Source of the DNA: Bimastos eiseni | Lineage: Eukaryota > Annelida > Clitellata > Crassiclitellata > Lumbricidae | Direction of reading: 5' to 3' | NCBI GenBank assembly: GCA_959347315.1 | Contig: OY365812.1 | Coordinates: 2,641,012 to 2,705,011 of the forward strand | Length of the DNA stretch: 64,000 nt | Shown here: positions 10,343-21,445 of the stretch, piece after piece | Layout: the number at the start of each line of letters is the position of its first letter | How positions within the stretch are numbered: the stretch's first letter is position 1 | Notes under the pieces: generated by a model | Told to the model about the DNA's origin: nothing | Database searches by the model: none | The model's input: the letters and a program-made list of their open reading frames with translations, nothing else | Made by a program: the position numbers and the translations under genes

Positions 10343-12612
10343 TTAATTTGACAGCGATAGCTTAGCAATGGCGAATACAGCGCTTGGTTTCGGCAGTTGA
10401 CCGTAAGTCTTCCATTTCGACGCTTCTTGATTCACAATGCTTGATGCTCTTATGTACTTCACGTCATCTATATATTTACTCTCTTCGTTGCCACGTGCGT
10501 CAGTTTCAATGGACATACCACCGATTATAAAGATTCGTTCATTTTCAAGAACCATTTCCGAAACAGATTAGTATCTCATTTGGTACAAATTGTTGTCTTT
10601 CTTGCCAGGTTTTCCCCTCGAAATCAAATACGAAGCATGTATCAATGCCCGGCAATATAACATATGTCTTCCATACGACGGTTCGTAACCAACCAACGGG
10701 ACGAGGCATAGAGGTCGAAAGTAGTGTACATGTATTGCCAACTCGACTGAACATCTGAACACAATCTAAAGATTTGCTATCTTTATCTTCTCCTCCAAAG
10801 ACGTAGATTGAGTCTTTGTAGGCAACAGAAGCAGACAGTCTGGAGCTGACAATCAACTGTCCATCCACTGTGCTCTTTTCAGTCAATGCATTGTAGGTTT
10901 CAATGCTGTCAGTAAATATATTTTCATTACATCCGCCGCAGGTGAACAACGTTTCGCCTATGAATTCTGCGTAGTGACCTTTTCTTCCTTGAAGTAAGGA
11001 CCCGGATTTCCTCCAACCAGACGAAAAGCTGTATTTCCAAATTTCATTAAATAATTTTCCAACTCCAATGAGAAACAAGTCACAGCCGTGAACGGAAGCT
11101 GCAGGAAAGCCGTTTTTTCACTTGGTAAAGGTTCAATAGGAGATGTCATTTCACTCTTATCACGTAGCTTTATATTAAAGCAGTCTACTTCCGCAGAATC
11201 TTCAGTTCCGCCAGTTATAGCTACAGCAAAGTCTTCCAACTGTTCGACGTGTTCTGTTTCAAATAATTTTAAAATCAAAATAGTTACCTTACAATTGAAA
11301 CAAACAACAGGATGAGTAAGGCTGTCGATGTCATGCAGATATACAGATAAGGGCGATAGGTCCATATCTAGTCTCCTAACTCACCCAATAACCCATGTAT
11401 GCACACAGAAATCAACCCATAGTACATACATAAATACATACACACATGGAATGCCGACGACATTACCCAGTGCGCTGATTTACCCAGGGGTAAAAATTTC
11501 AGAGAAATCGGAAAACTGAGGTGGCAAATCATATTTCACAGTGTATCAAAGAACCAAAATACAACCGTACCCATTGTACCAAAACATCGCTGTCCCGTTG
11601 AGTGAAGTGCGACATTAAGACAATGCACAACAAGACAATGTAATGCAACTAACTTACAGTATTTATCCATTAGAAAAGTTTTCATAGAGCCACTGAAGTG
11701 ATAAGCCATAATTACCTTTCAAACTTCCAATTATGCTTCCATTTATTGTTTTCAACATTTTGTCTAAGTCAGTCGCCTGAAATGTTACATCAAAAAAACA
11801 CTTGGCTGCATAATATACGTCTCGTGGTCTTCCTCTAATTCATCTGCTCTGCGTAATGATTCATCTTTACCTCGACAGACGTTGCTATCTGATCCTTTTC
11901 TTCCCAGTTCATCGCAATATCTTGAAAAGCTCTCAAGAATTGTAAGACGCCTTTTCAATTCATCATCTTTGGTCTTGATCTCTTTCAAATGTCGATTCTT
12001 TATTTCATCTAACAAGCTCAACAACGATTTCGTGTCGTCCTCTATAATTCTCTTCAATTCTTCACTTCTTTGCAATATTTCAATCTCTCTTGCAACAATT
12101 TTCATTAGAAAATCCTCTTTGTTTTGCGATCTATCTTTCTTGGTCAATAGCTCTTCAGCCAGCGTTGAAATAATGTCAGCGTTGCTCTTAATAAATTCAC
12201 GGAATTTCTTTTCCACTGTAATTACATCTTTGCAATCGTGTGTTCTATGTCTTTCAAATAAACATGAAACACAAACTGCTCTCGTAAATTATGCGCAGTA
12301 GTAGTCCAACACCTTTCCACGATGAATATCACAACTAATCATCTGGAAGTTTTTCATTACTACTTCAGCTGAAACTTCATCTACTATATTCATAATTTCA
12401 TGATTTTTAGATACTCTAAACGTCTTATGCATCTTGCAACAACTTTGGCAAAGGTTCTCTTGACAAACCATGCATCGATTCTTGGCTTCAGGCAATTTTG
12501 TTATGGGGCCGTCGTTACTTGCTTTGCAGATATCGCAAGGAATTGCAATCATAGTCGACTGATTCAATGCATTTCTTATTTCTATCATCCCAGCCATAAA
12601 GATATTTTTCTG
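10343..12612 (-). pseudogene. TRIM-Kelch pseudogene, copy A (5'-truncated)
   Basis: Exon 1 remnant 12612-11716 encodes B-box 1, B-box 2 and the coiled coil; exon 2 (11253-10343) encodes the Kelch part. Both exons align with the intact copies C and D. Defects: the RING-coding 5' end is gone and replaced by LINE sequence at about 12612; a stop codon replaces a Glu codon in B-box 2 (about 12290), where the following zinc-ligand Cys is also changed to Phe; one base is missing near 11791; one base is missing near 11095 at the start of the Kelch domain; and one is gained near 10553. It is the most diverged copy. Its B-box signature (SKNHEIMNI, KNFQMI) is shared with copy D but not with copies B and C. 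Confidence 0.85.
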
Positions 12613-12970
12613 CATACATTTGATTCAAAACTCCAGATGAGATGAGAGGAGCATGTCAATCTCAGAAGTACATAGGATGTAGAGCAGTGGGCCCAATACA
12701 GAACCCTGCCTCAATCCAAAGCGAACGGTGCCCCAACAAGACCTAGATGCACCGAAAATGACACATGAGGTGCGTTCAGTCAGGAACGAGCGGATCCACT
12801 TAGGCGGTCGGTCAGCAAGGTCAAAAGAGACTGACAGATGAAGCAATCGGATATCGTCATCTAAACGTTGGCGTCCAGCAAGGTCCAGCAAGGCCAAGAG
12901 AGTGACCTGAGCAAGTTCGAACAGGAGAAGTCATTTCACACTGACGACGTAGCATTAATGTTTATCAAGT
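12613..12970 (-). mobile_element. LINE reverse-transcriptase fragment (palm region)
   Basis: The minus strand reads WIRSFLTERT..FGLRQGSVLGPLLYIL, which is the RT segment just before the YADD box in CR1/Jockey-like non-LTR elements. Its 5' side runs on with a match to 20690-20790. It joins TRIM copy A at about 12612 within a shared TCTG, and on the other side it adjoins the 3' flank of TRIM copy B, as the homologous LINE does beside TRIM copy C. The frame is open for about 90 codons but contains only part of the domain. Confidence 0.75.
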
Positions 12971-13648
12971 CTGTTCGCCAATGGCTAGCTACATCAAACA
13001 TCAAAGTCATCCAAACTTTCAAATTGAAAGGAAATCTTAAAAATATATAATGAATGAGGATGAGTTACATAATGTAATTGGACACGTGACCGTAAGGAAA
13101 GGTCCTCAGAGCGTCGAATACGTCATCTTTACTCTCAGTATGTATATTTTAAATTGTACACCGTCATATTAGGTCTATGTACATATATGGCATAGACCAT
13201 TATAATGGTTTGTTAAATAACATGACTACAAACAGTGTTATTTAATTACTGTGCTACAGATAGTTCAATAGAGGTCATAGCAAACATCGATTTCGGCATT
13301 TGACAGTAAATCGTCCATTTTGTCGCTTCATTGTTCACAATGCGTGAAGCTCCTACATAGACCAACTGCAGTTCTATTTACACAGTATGTATAAGTTTTA
13401 CTCAAGTAACTTAAAGTTGTGTTAGGTAAATGCACTGAATTTTCAAACAACAAATGAATGATAGTTTTAGTTAAGTAACTAGACAGCGACAGCACAGATA
13501 ACAGTAAATTGGGGCTTCACAGCGGCCAAAAGGGACCAGTGCCGTCAAACCTTGCTTTTATATCTCCAATTTCAGTCCACTTTCAGTTTTGACAAAGCCA
13601 GACCTCAAAAGGGTCCCTTTCTCAGGAACTCTTGTCAATCTTTGCATC

Positions 13649-16123
13649 CTATTTGAAAAGTCCAGAGCCAACACTGAATACAGCGGTTGGCTTCTCCAGT
13701 TGACAGTGAGTCTTCCATTTCGCAGCTTCACTCTTCACAATGCTTGAAGCTCTTATGTAGTTTACGTCATCTTTACAATTAACTTTTTTATTACCATGCA
13801 CATCAACTTCCACAAATCTGCCACCTATTATAAAAATTCGTTCATTATCAATAACCATTCCAAATACGTGTCATCCTGCATTTGGCAAAAACTTTTGTCT
13901 TTCGTGCCAGGTTTTCCCCTCAAAATCAAATACGAAACATTCATCCATTGCCTGTATTATTGCATATTTCTTCCATATTATTGTTGCAACCAGCGACCAG
14001 CGCGAGGCATAGACGTCAAAAGGAGTGAACATGTATTGTCAACTGGATTGAACATTTGAACACAATCTAAAGATTTTCTTTCATTATCTAATCCTCCAAA
14101 GACGTAGATGAAGTCTTTGTAGGCCACAGAAGCTGAACCCATGGAGCCCACTCTCAGCTGTCCAACCAGTGTAGTCTTTTCGGTCAATGAATTGTAGGCT
14201 TCAATGCTGTCCATAACAATATTGCCATTTCTTCCACCACAAATATACAGAGTTTCGCTTATGAATTCTGCACATCTGTCTTGTCTTCCTTGAACTAAGG
14301 ATCCGAATTTCTTCCAACCAGAAGTAAAACTGTATTTCCATATTTCATTAAATAGTTTTCCAACTCCAATACCAAATAAAGTTTTGTCGTGGACGGCAGC
14401 TGTATGACCCCATTTAACTTCAATTGCTACAGTTTGAACGGCAGAAATAATTTCACCGTGACCACGTAACTTTATTTTAAACGAGTCTGTTTCGCCAAAG
14501 GCTACAGCAAAGGTTTCCAACTGTTCGACGTTATCTGTTTCAAGTTGAAAAGAAATTATAGTAATAAACCTTAATTGAAATAAATGGGATGAGATAGTTT
14601 GTCTTTGATATAAAAGGCAGATTTTGGCGAAATTCCTATTTCAATTTTTTTAAATGCACAGAGTCTCTCGCATGCATCGGTATGCACAATAGATAGGGCC
14701 TACAGACACAGTTGCATGCATGATATATACACACATGCATACAAAGAAGGTCAAGGGCAATTAGAAAATAGCCCATTGTGCTGAATTTCCAGGGGTGTAA
14801 CATTTTAACGAAATCTCACAATGGCGGCGTATCAAATATCAAAGTGCATAAAACAAACCCTCATCGTGCCAATAACTGCGCCAACCAGTTGAAAAAGCGC
14901 AACATTGAGACGGAACACATAAAGAACATGTAATTCAAAAATACGTTTATAACAGCTATGAAACACAACGATCTTCGTAGATCCAACGATTTAATGAACT
15001 AAATATTACCTTTCAAACTTCCAACGATGTTTCCATTATTTGCCTCGACCATTTTGTCTAAATCAGTCGCCTGAAATGTTACATCATAAAAAACACTTGG
15101 CTGCATAATATACGTTTCGTGGTCTTCCTCTAATTCATCTGCTCTGCGTAATGATTCATCTTTACTTCGACAGACGTCGCTAGCTGATCCTTTTCTACTC
15201 AGTTCATCGCAATATTTTGAAAAGCTCTCAAGAATTGTAAGACGCCTGTCAAGTTCATCTTCTTCGATCTGAATTTCTTTCAAATGTCGATTCTTTATTT
15301 CATCTATCGAACTCAACAAAGATTTCGTATGTTCGTCTATCATTCTTTTCAACTTTTCACTTCTTTGCAAAATTTCTTTCTGTCTTGCAGCGATTTTCTT
15401 GAGAAAATCATCTTTGCTTTTCGATTTCAGTTTTTTATCCAGTAGTTCTTCAGCACGCGTCGATATTATGTCAGCATTGCACTTAATAATTTGACGAAAT
15501 TCTTCGTCCACTGTAGTTACATCTTTACAATCGTGAGTTTTGTCACTTTCAACAAAACATGAAACACAAACTACTTTTTACATTCAGCGCAATAGTAGTC
15601 CAACACCTTTCCACGTTGAATATCATAACTAATCATCTGTAAATTCTTTACAATTACTTCAGTTGGAACATCATTTCCTATATCCATGATTTCATGAGTT
15701 TTTGATACTATAAACGTCTTATGCATCTTGCAACAACTTTCGCAGAGATTCTCCTGACAAACGATGCATCGACTTATGGCTTCAGGTATTTTCCCCATTG
15801 ATACGTCGCTGTTTGCTTTGCAGATATTGCAAGGAATTGCAACCATAGTCGACTGATTTAATGCATTTTTCACTTCTAACATCCCAGCCATAAAGAAATT
15901 TTTCTGTATACCCTGGACTCCATCGGCTGGAGTAAAGAATTCCTTCCTACAAATTGGACATGGCAGTGAGTCTCCTGGTCTCTTGCTTGATTTGTCGGTC
16001 AATGTTTCTAAGCATTGTAGACAAAACGTGTAGCATTCTTGGATCTGTGAACGTCTTGAGACAGATGCAACATTCCGTTATGTCGGTCAGTTGTGTCATG
16101 GCGGTGATCTTTTCAGCAGCCAT
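13649..16123 (-). pseudogene. TRIM-Kelch pseudogene, copy B
   Basis: Exon 1 spans 16123-15010 and exon 2 spans 14534-13649, with splice borders like copies C and D. Against those copies it has an 11-base deletion near 16031 that removes the central Cys-x-His of the RING and shifts the frame. One base is missing near 15577, giving a stop inside B-box 2. A small length change near 13985 breaks the Kelch frame. The rest still reads well (coiled coil of 170 codons, Kelch segment of 180 codons), so inactivation is recent. Its first exon and 3.3 kb of upstream DNA are nearly identical to those of copy D. Confidence 0.85.
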
Positions 16124-17179
16124 TTTATTCGACTATGCCAGATGCAATTATAAAATATATGTTGATCTTTTTTGTCAATTGCAGTGTCAAGTGTTTGACA
16201 GAATACAGAGGCAGGATCTACAGAGGTAAATATGCGGATTTACATGAATACTATTGAAATTCACCTAACTCTGTGTCATCGACATTAGAAAGTTAATTTA
16301 GCAGATAAAAGATTACCAACCCATATTAAAAATGTCTATCTCTTAGTCAGTTCCTTTGGAGATGCATCAGCTGCACTGCAAGAAACCTCTCAGAATCACT
16401 GCCTATCATGAAGGAAAGCATGATAATTATGGGAAAGTCCGGAATGGAAGACGTTTGGTTTCATCAGCTGCTAAATGAAACTTACTTGCCAAAACGAAAA
16501 CTTGGTTGGACAAAAGGAAAATGAAGCAATTACGATAGTTCACACACTGGCTTTTACATGGAAATTTCGCGCACTGAGTTTTGTTATTTGGCCCACATTT
16601 CAAAATCATCAGAGTCAAAATCCTATCACCATGGTGACGTATTATTATGCTTCTTGAAAAAATGTCAAAATCTTGGCTCAACGCGAATATGAGTAATGTG
16701 AGTAAATGTGAGTAAAATTCTATGTTATCTTCCCTCATTGTTTGCATTGAAATCATATTAATTTTGTTCTTCACATGACATCTCTGGACTTTCCTCTGAC
16801 CTATTACATCTTCGTCTGTAGACCATTTAAGATATACCGCATCCAGGATTCCAGGTACAAGTTAATTCCGGATCACCTGCTACAGAAGTCTGTTTCCTGC
16901 CTCGCCACTCATCTCTCGACTCCCATGATAGTGGTAGTAGGTTATCAATTATTTGTATGTGTTCGTGGGACAACTTAATTTTAAATCGATCTCTTCTGCT
17001 TTGGCCACGTTTGCTGCTCTTGTAAGGCCTACCTCATGGGGTGTATTTTATTGTTGGTGATATGTGGAGTGCACCCAAGTATAAGGCATGATTTCAATCA
17101 ACTGGGAGAATGCACTATGGTTATCCCTAATTGTGACACCTAGGATATGCATTGAGACGACCCTCTCCGCGTCGCGATA

Positions 17180-17420
17180 TAGCTGTAGCGCCATATTCTA
17201 ATGACACCATGGGTTTATGAGCATCCCAAGAGATTTGCTAGAGTTTAGCCTCTTATTGTTGCTTAATCTAGAGAGATTTGAGATAAAAATGTTTAGAGAA
17301 GGATAGAGTACTGTCCAGAGTAACACCCAGATCGCGTACATTTGTCGGGAAAGTAAACTGAGGGAACCGCTTGGCAAGTAAAGAGTAGGCCTAATCAAGT
17401 TAAAGCAGCCTTTTGTTCGT
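17180..17420 (-). mobile_element. Second, degenerate LINE RT fragment
   Basis: On the minus strand one frame reads FPTNVRDLGVTLDSTLSFSKH, the characteristic segment downstream of the RT YADD box in many non-LTR retroelements (NLGV-x-LDS-x-LSF). The frame is interrupted soon before and after. The sequence differs from the LINE at 19787-20790, so it is a different element or a much older copy. It is duplicated at about 35462-35702. Confidence 0.55.
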
Positions 17421-18469
17421 AATCATAATCCCAACATTTCTAGTGCGCCCACAAAAGCGAAGTCGCTGATCACACCGGGAACCAGAAACTTACCTACTCT
17501 GTGAGCAGCACTCTGGACTAAGCTGGTGCTATGATTGCATCTTTCAGATGGCACAAATAGAAAATTTGGTGTATGTAAATGTGAGTATGATTATTGGATA
17601 GCTGGACAAACCCTTTGATGCTACGCAGCGCTCGTGAGTATCATAGATACCCTGAGCTGAACTTCAACACAACGCTTTAATATTACTTTCACGTTTAAAT
17701 CCGTATTACGAATGGAGCTTTGTAACCATTAAACAGGTCAAAATCACAATCTTTAAGGCATACATTCATCTAATATTGCACTAATTTTCTTTTCCCATCG
17801 ACCTATTTCTTGAAATCTAAGCGACGCTTTCCTTGGTTGCGGCTGCAGCTTTCGCTTTCAAAATTGTTCGTGCTTACGATAGCCTCAGATTTTCATTTTC
17901 CTCGCATTTCATATTGAGAAGCAAATCTCATATAGCATATGTCTTCCATAATCTCATTGAAAAGGTATATTGTGTTGATTGGTAGTAACTGACATTGATG
18001 ACGATAATAACGAAATTATACCTTCCAAGCTCTTTGAAGAAAAGAAGAAAATAATGGTCGCTTTCTCATTCAACCTACAGAACAACTTAGACCATAAATA
18101 TAATATGCGCTCGGCCCAAGCATGTAGGCCTACAGGCTTGCAGCTGATGTGAGGTCATCAGCATGGAGGCCATTGGCTGCCCACAGATTCAAGCTCATTG
18201 ACTGGTTGACTGCGTTTATAGGTCAACGCGATAGTTGGAGAAGATGAATCCGTTTGAACAGGATCTGAGTGTGAAAATAAGTAGCCTATATGTACGTAAG
18301 TAGGTTAGCAGCAATTATTGGAATTTTGCATGAGTACAACTGCGGCGATTAATATAGTTTAGTTTGCCCAAAACAACACAGTTTGCCAAAACACATTCAA
18401 GTGACATCCAGGTGATCCGCATGATCCCTTCGCTGCTAAAGACTTTCGTATTTCCTCGGGGCTGTCACG

Positions 18470-18541
18470 CTGAGAGCGCTTCTGAATAGCGAGTACTGTA
18501 AGAAGCGCTATATAAATAACCAGATACGATACGATACGATG
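18470..18541 (+). mobile_element. CR1/SINE-type 3' tail
   Basis: A short inverted-repeat stem (GAGCGCTTCT..AGAAGCGCTATATAAA) is followed by a small (ATACG)n satellite. This is the typical 3' terminus of CR1/L2-like LINEs or of SINEs that borrow it. Related tails occur at about 28660-28720 and, inverted, near 9030-9075. The duplicate lies at about 36751-36822. Confidence 0.6.
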
Positions 18542-18594
18542 TAGGCCTATAAATTATAGACTACACGTATAGGCCTCCGGACTGAGGGACTTAT

Positions 18595-19070
18595 GCCAAT
18601 GGAGCCGTCCATAAACGACGTAACGCAATTTTGGACGACTTTCGACCCTGCCGCTTCCTCATACGTCGTCACAAATGCCATGACCCCACAAATATGACGT
18701 CACAAAGCTCTAACTTCCATCCCATCCGAAAAAATCAGATGTCCAGAATGCATTGCAAATTTTCGTATGATTATACAAAAAATAACTAAAAAATACTTGA
18801 AATGTACTAGAACGAAGAACAATGAAGAAAGCAGGCCTATTATTATTGCCATCTTTTGCATTCCTCAAGATGAAAGGCTCTGGCAAAATAAGTACAGTTA
18901 TTTAAAAAAATCTGTTGTATCAATAACTAAACAATTCAAACTTTATGATTCTCCATTCTTCCACGGTGAAGCAAAATGGTCCTTTATGGAATAAAATGAT
19001 ACCGAATCCACCTACTCTCCACTTTGGTCGTTTCAGTGACTCTCTGTGACCTGTGCGCTTGGGCGGGATA
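18595..19070 (+). repeat. Dispersed repeat family R, copy 1
   Basis: About 470 bases start near GCCGTCCATAAACGACGTAA and end near CTCTCTGTGACCTGTGCGC. A diverged inverted copy is at 59885-60350, a more diverged one at about 55600-56050, and the S3 duplicate at about 36877-37345. All share the GTGACGTCA-rich end and the internal block around GTGAAGCAAAATGG. Open frames in two copies have similar peptides, but the third copy does not keep the frame, so I treat it as a DNA repeat rather than a gene. Confidence 0.6.
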
Positions 19071-19311
19071 ATTGATTCCTGCTTCTGTGTTACAGACTCA
19101 CTTCCAAAACCCCAAACTTGACACCAAAGTGTAAAACAAACAATCCAAGAATTGAGAATGCAATAATCATAACTAGTGTTGTTAAATTGTTAGTTATGTG
19201 AAACTTGTTTCATTGAGTAAATTTGTTCAATAAAATCAATACACAACGACACAATAGAATGCTATAATTATACAATAGTTATTCTATATAAGGGTCTTCA
19301 ATGCGTGAAGA

Positions 19312-19786
19312 ACCATTATTACCTTTGACACTTCAACGATGTTTCCAGTCATTGGCTGGTAAATTTTGTCTTAGTCAGTCGCCTGAAAGGTTACATAGCA
19401 AGAAACACGTGGGAGTGTAATATACGTCTCGTGATCTTCCTCTAATAATCTAATTCATCTGCTCTGCGTAATAATTCATCTTTACTTCGACAGACGTCGC
19501 TGGCTGATCCTTTTCAACTGATTTCATCGCAATATTTTGAAATGCTCTCAAGAATTGCAAGACGCCTGTCAAGTTCATCTTCTTCAGTCTGAATTTCTTT
19601 CAAACGTCGATTATTTATTTCATACAATGCACTCAACAAAGATTTCGTATGTTCGTCTATCATTCTCTTCAACAATTCATTTCGTTGCAAATTTTTGTTC
19701 TCTCTTCCAGCGATTTTCTTGAGAAAATCAACTTTGCTTTGCGATTTGAGTTTTTTGTCAAACAGTTCTTCAGCAAGCGAATTTTA
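19312..19786 (-). pseudogene. TRIM coiled-coil fragment interrupted by a LINE
   Basis: The stretch aligns with TRIM-Kelch exon 1 from its 3' splice border back to the middle of the coiled coil (compare 22801-23260). It has many substitutions and small indels, for example extra bases near 19450. At 19786 it stops abruptly at ..CAGCAAGCGA and LINE 3' tail follows. The RING, B-boxes and the Kelch exon are absent. The first 60 bases survive at 37593-37650 beside the S1 junction. Confidence 0.8.
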
Positions 19787-20790
19787 ATGTTTTTGAGTAA
19801 TATGTGTAAAGTGATCTGCATTCATTCATTCTTTCGTGCATTTTGAGAATTTATATACGCCTCTTCAAGTGAAACTACTCAGTGGTGCTCCACGGCTAAA
19901 ATAAATGATTTAAACAGTGCATAAAAGGTGAGAAAGATTATTGTAATGGGGAAGACGGAGGGCAACCGGGAACCTATTCCAGATGGAGGGACCGACCGGT
20001 GGACTCAGTTCAGTTGCCCAATCCTGCCTCGTGAAATGCCTGCATATGGCTGAACAGTAGTCAAGACGATTAGTGACGAAGGCATGAATAAGAGCGGTGG
20101 CGAGAGGGGAAAGGGCCTCAATAAAGCTGCACTAGAGAGGCAAGCGGGAGATCACCCGCAATTGGCGTTGCTGCCAGAAGGAACTACGACTTACTGAGTT
20201 GACATGCTGGCGAGGAATGCTCTTGGTCAAGGATGATGCCAACGACTGGCACAGAAGTAGCGAAAGTAAAGTTGGGGAACAGCCGAAGAAAGATTCTATT
20301 GATCGACATCCGGGACTTGAGAGAGTCAATAGCTATTTGCATAGTCTTAACAGATACCATGGCGTTAGAGGCAGAACATGCAGTGAAGGCATACGCATGT
20401 CTGTGTAACTGTGTATCATCTGCATACATTTGATTCAAAACTCCAGATGAGATGAGAGAAGCATGTCAATCTCAGAAGTACATAGGATGTAGAGCAGTGG
20501 GCCCAATACAGAACCCTGCCTCAATCCAAAGCGAACGGTGCCCCAACAAGACCTAGATGCGCCAAAAATGACACATGAGGTGCGTTCAGTCAGGGATGAG
20601 CGGATCCACTTAAGCGGTCGGTGAGCAATTTCCAAAGAGACTGACAGATGAAGCAATCGGATATCGTCATCTAAAAGCCGCGTTGGCGTCCAGCAAGGTC
20701 AAGAGAGTGACCTGAGCAAGTTCGAACAGGAGAAGTCATTTCACACTGACGACGTAGCATTAATGTTTACCAAGTCTGTTCGCCAATGGC
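19787..20790 (-). mobile_element. CR1/Jockey-like LINE remnant, RT to 3' end
   Basis: Read on the minus strand, the order is a palm segment (RQGSVLGPLLYIL, about 20500), the catalytic box YADDTQLHRHA (about 20400-20435), a segment with HVNSVSRSSFWQ and RLDYCSA (about 20040-20190), and an AT-rich 3' tail ending at 19787. At least two frameshifts separate these pieces, for example between SSHLEF and NQMYADD, so it is dead. The 5' half of the element is missing. It separates the TRIM fragment at 19312-19786 from TRIM-Kelch copy C. Confidence 0.85.
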
Positions 20791-21445
20791 TACATCAAAG
20801 TCATCCAAACTTTCGAATTGAAAAGAAATCTTAAAAATATATAATGAATGAGGATGAGTTACATAATGTAATTGGACACGTGACCGTTAAGAAAGGTCCT
20901 CAGAGCGTCGAATACGTCATCCTTACTCTCAGTATGTATATTTTAAATTGTACACCGTCATATTAGGTCTATGTACATATATGGAATAGGCCATTAAAAT
21001 GGTTTGTTAAATAACATGACTACAAACAGTGTTATTTAATTACTGTGCTACAGATAGTTCAATGGAGGTCATAGCAAACATCGATCTCGGCATTTGACAG
21101 TAAATCGTCCATTTTCGTCGCTTCATTATTCACAATGCGTGAAGCTCCTACATAGACCAACTGCAGTTCTATTTACACAGTCTGTATAAGTTTTACTCAA
21201 ATAACTTAAAGTTGTGTTAGGTAAATGCACTGAATTTTCAACAACAAATGAATGATAGTTTTAGTTAAGTAATTAGACAGCGACAGCACAGATAACAGTA
21301 AATTGCGGCTTAACATAGGCCAAAAGGGACCAGTGCCGTCAAACCTTGCTTTTGTATCTCCAATTTCAGTCCACATTCAGTTTTGACAAAGCCAGACCTC
21401 AAACTGGTCCGTTTCTCAGGAACTCTTGCCAATCTTTGCATCCTG

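Larger units (their letters stand above)
16080..19370 (+). repeat. Segmental duplication block S3, copy 1
   Basis: DNA upstream of TRIM copy B is repeated at about 34330-37650 upstream of TRIM copy D, in the same orientation, at a nearly constant offset of about 18281 bases. It contains a degenerate LINE RT fragment, a CR1/SINE-type tail and a dispersed DNA repeat. No intact gene is evident in it. Confidence 0.9.

Noticed and set aside
18767..18994. Gene in repeat R, with a similar peptide encoded at 59959-60210
   Set aside because: The frame is broken in the copy at 55600-56050 and changes length between the S3 duplicates, so the similarity is DNA-level repeat homology.
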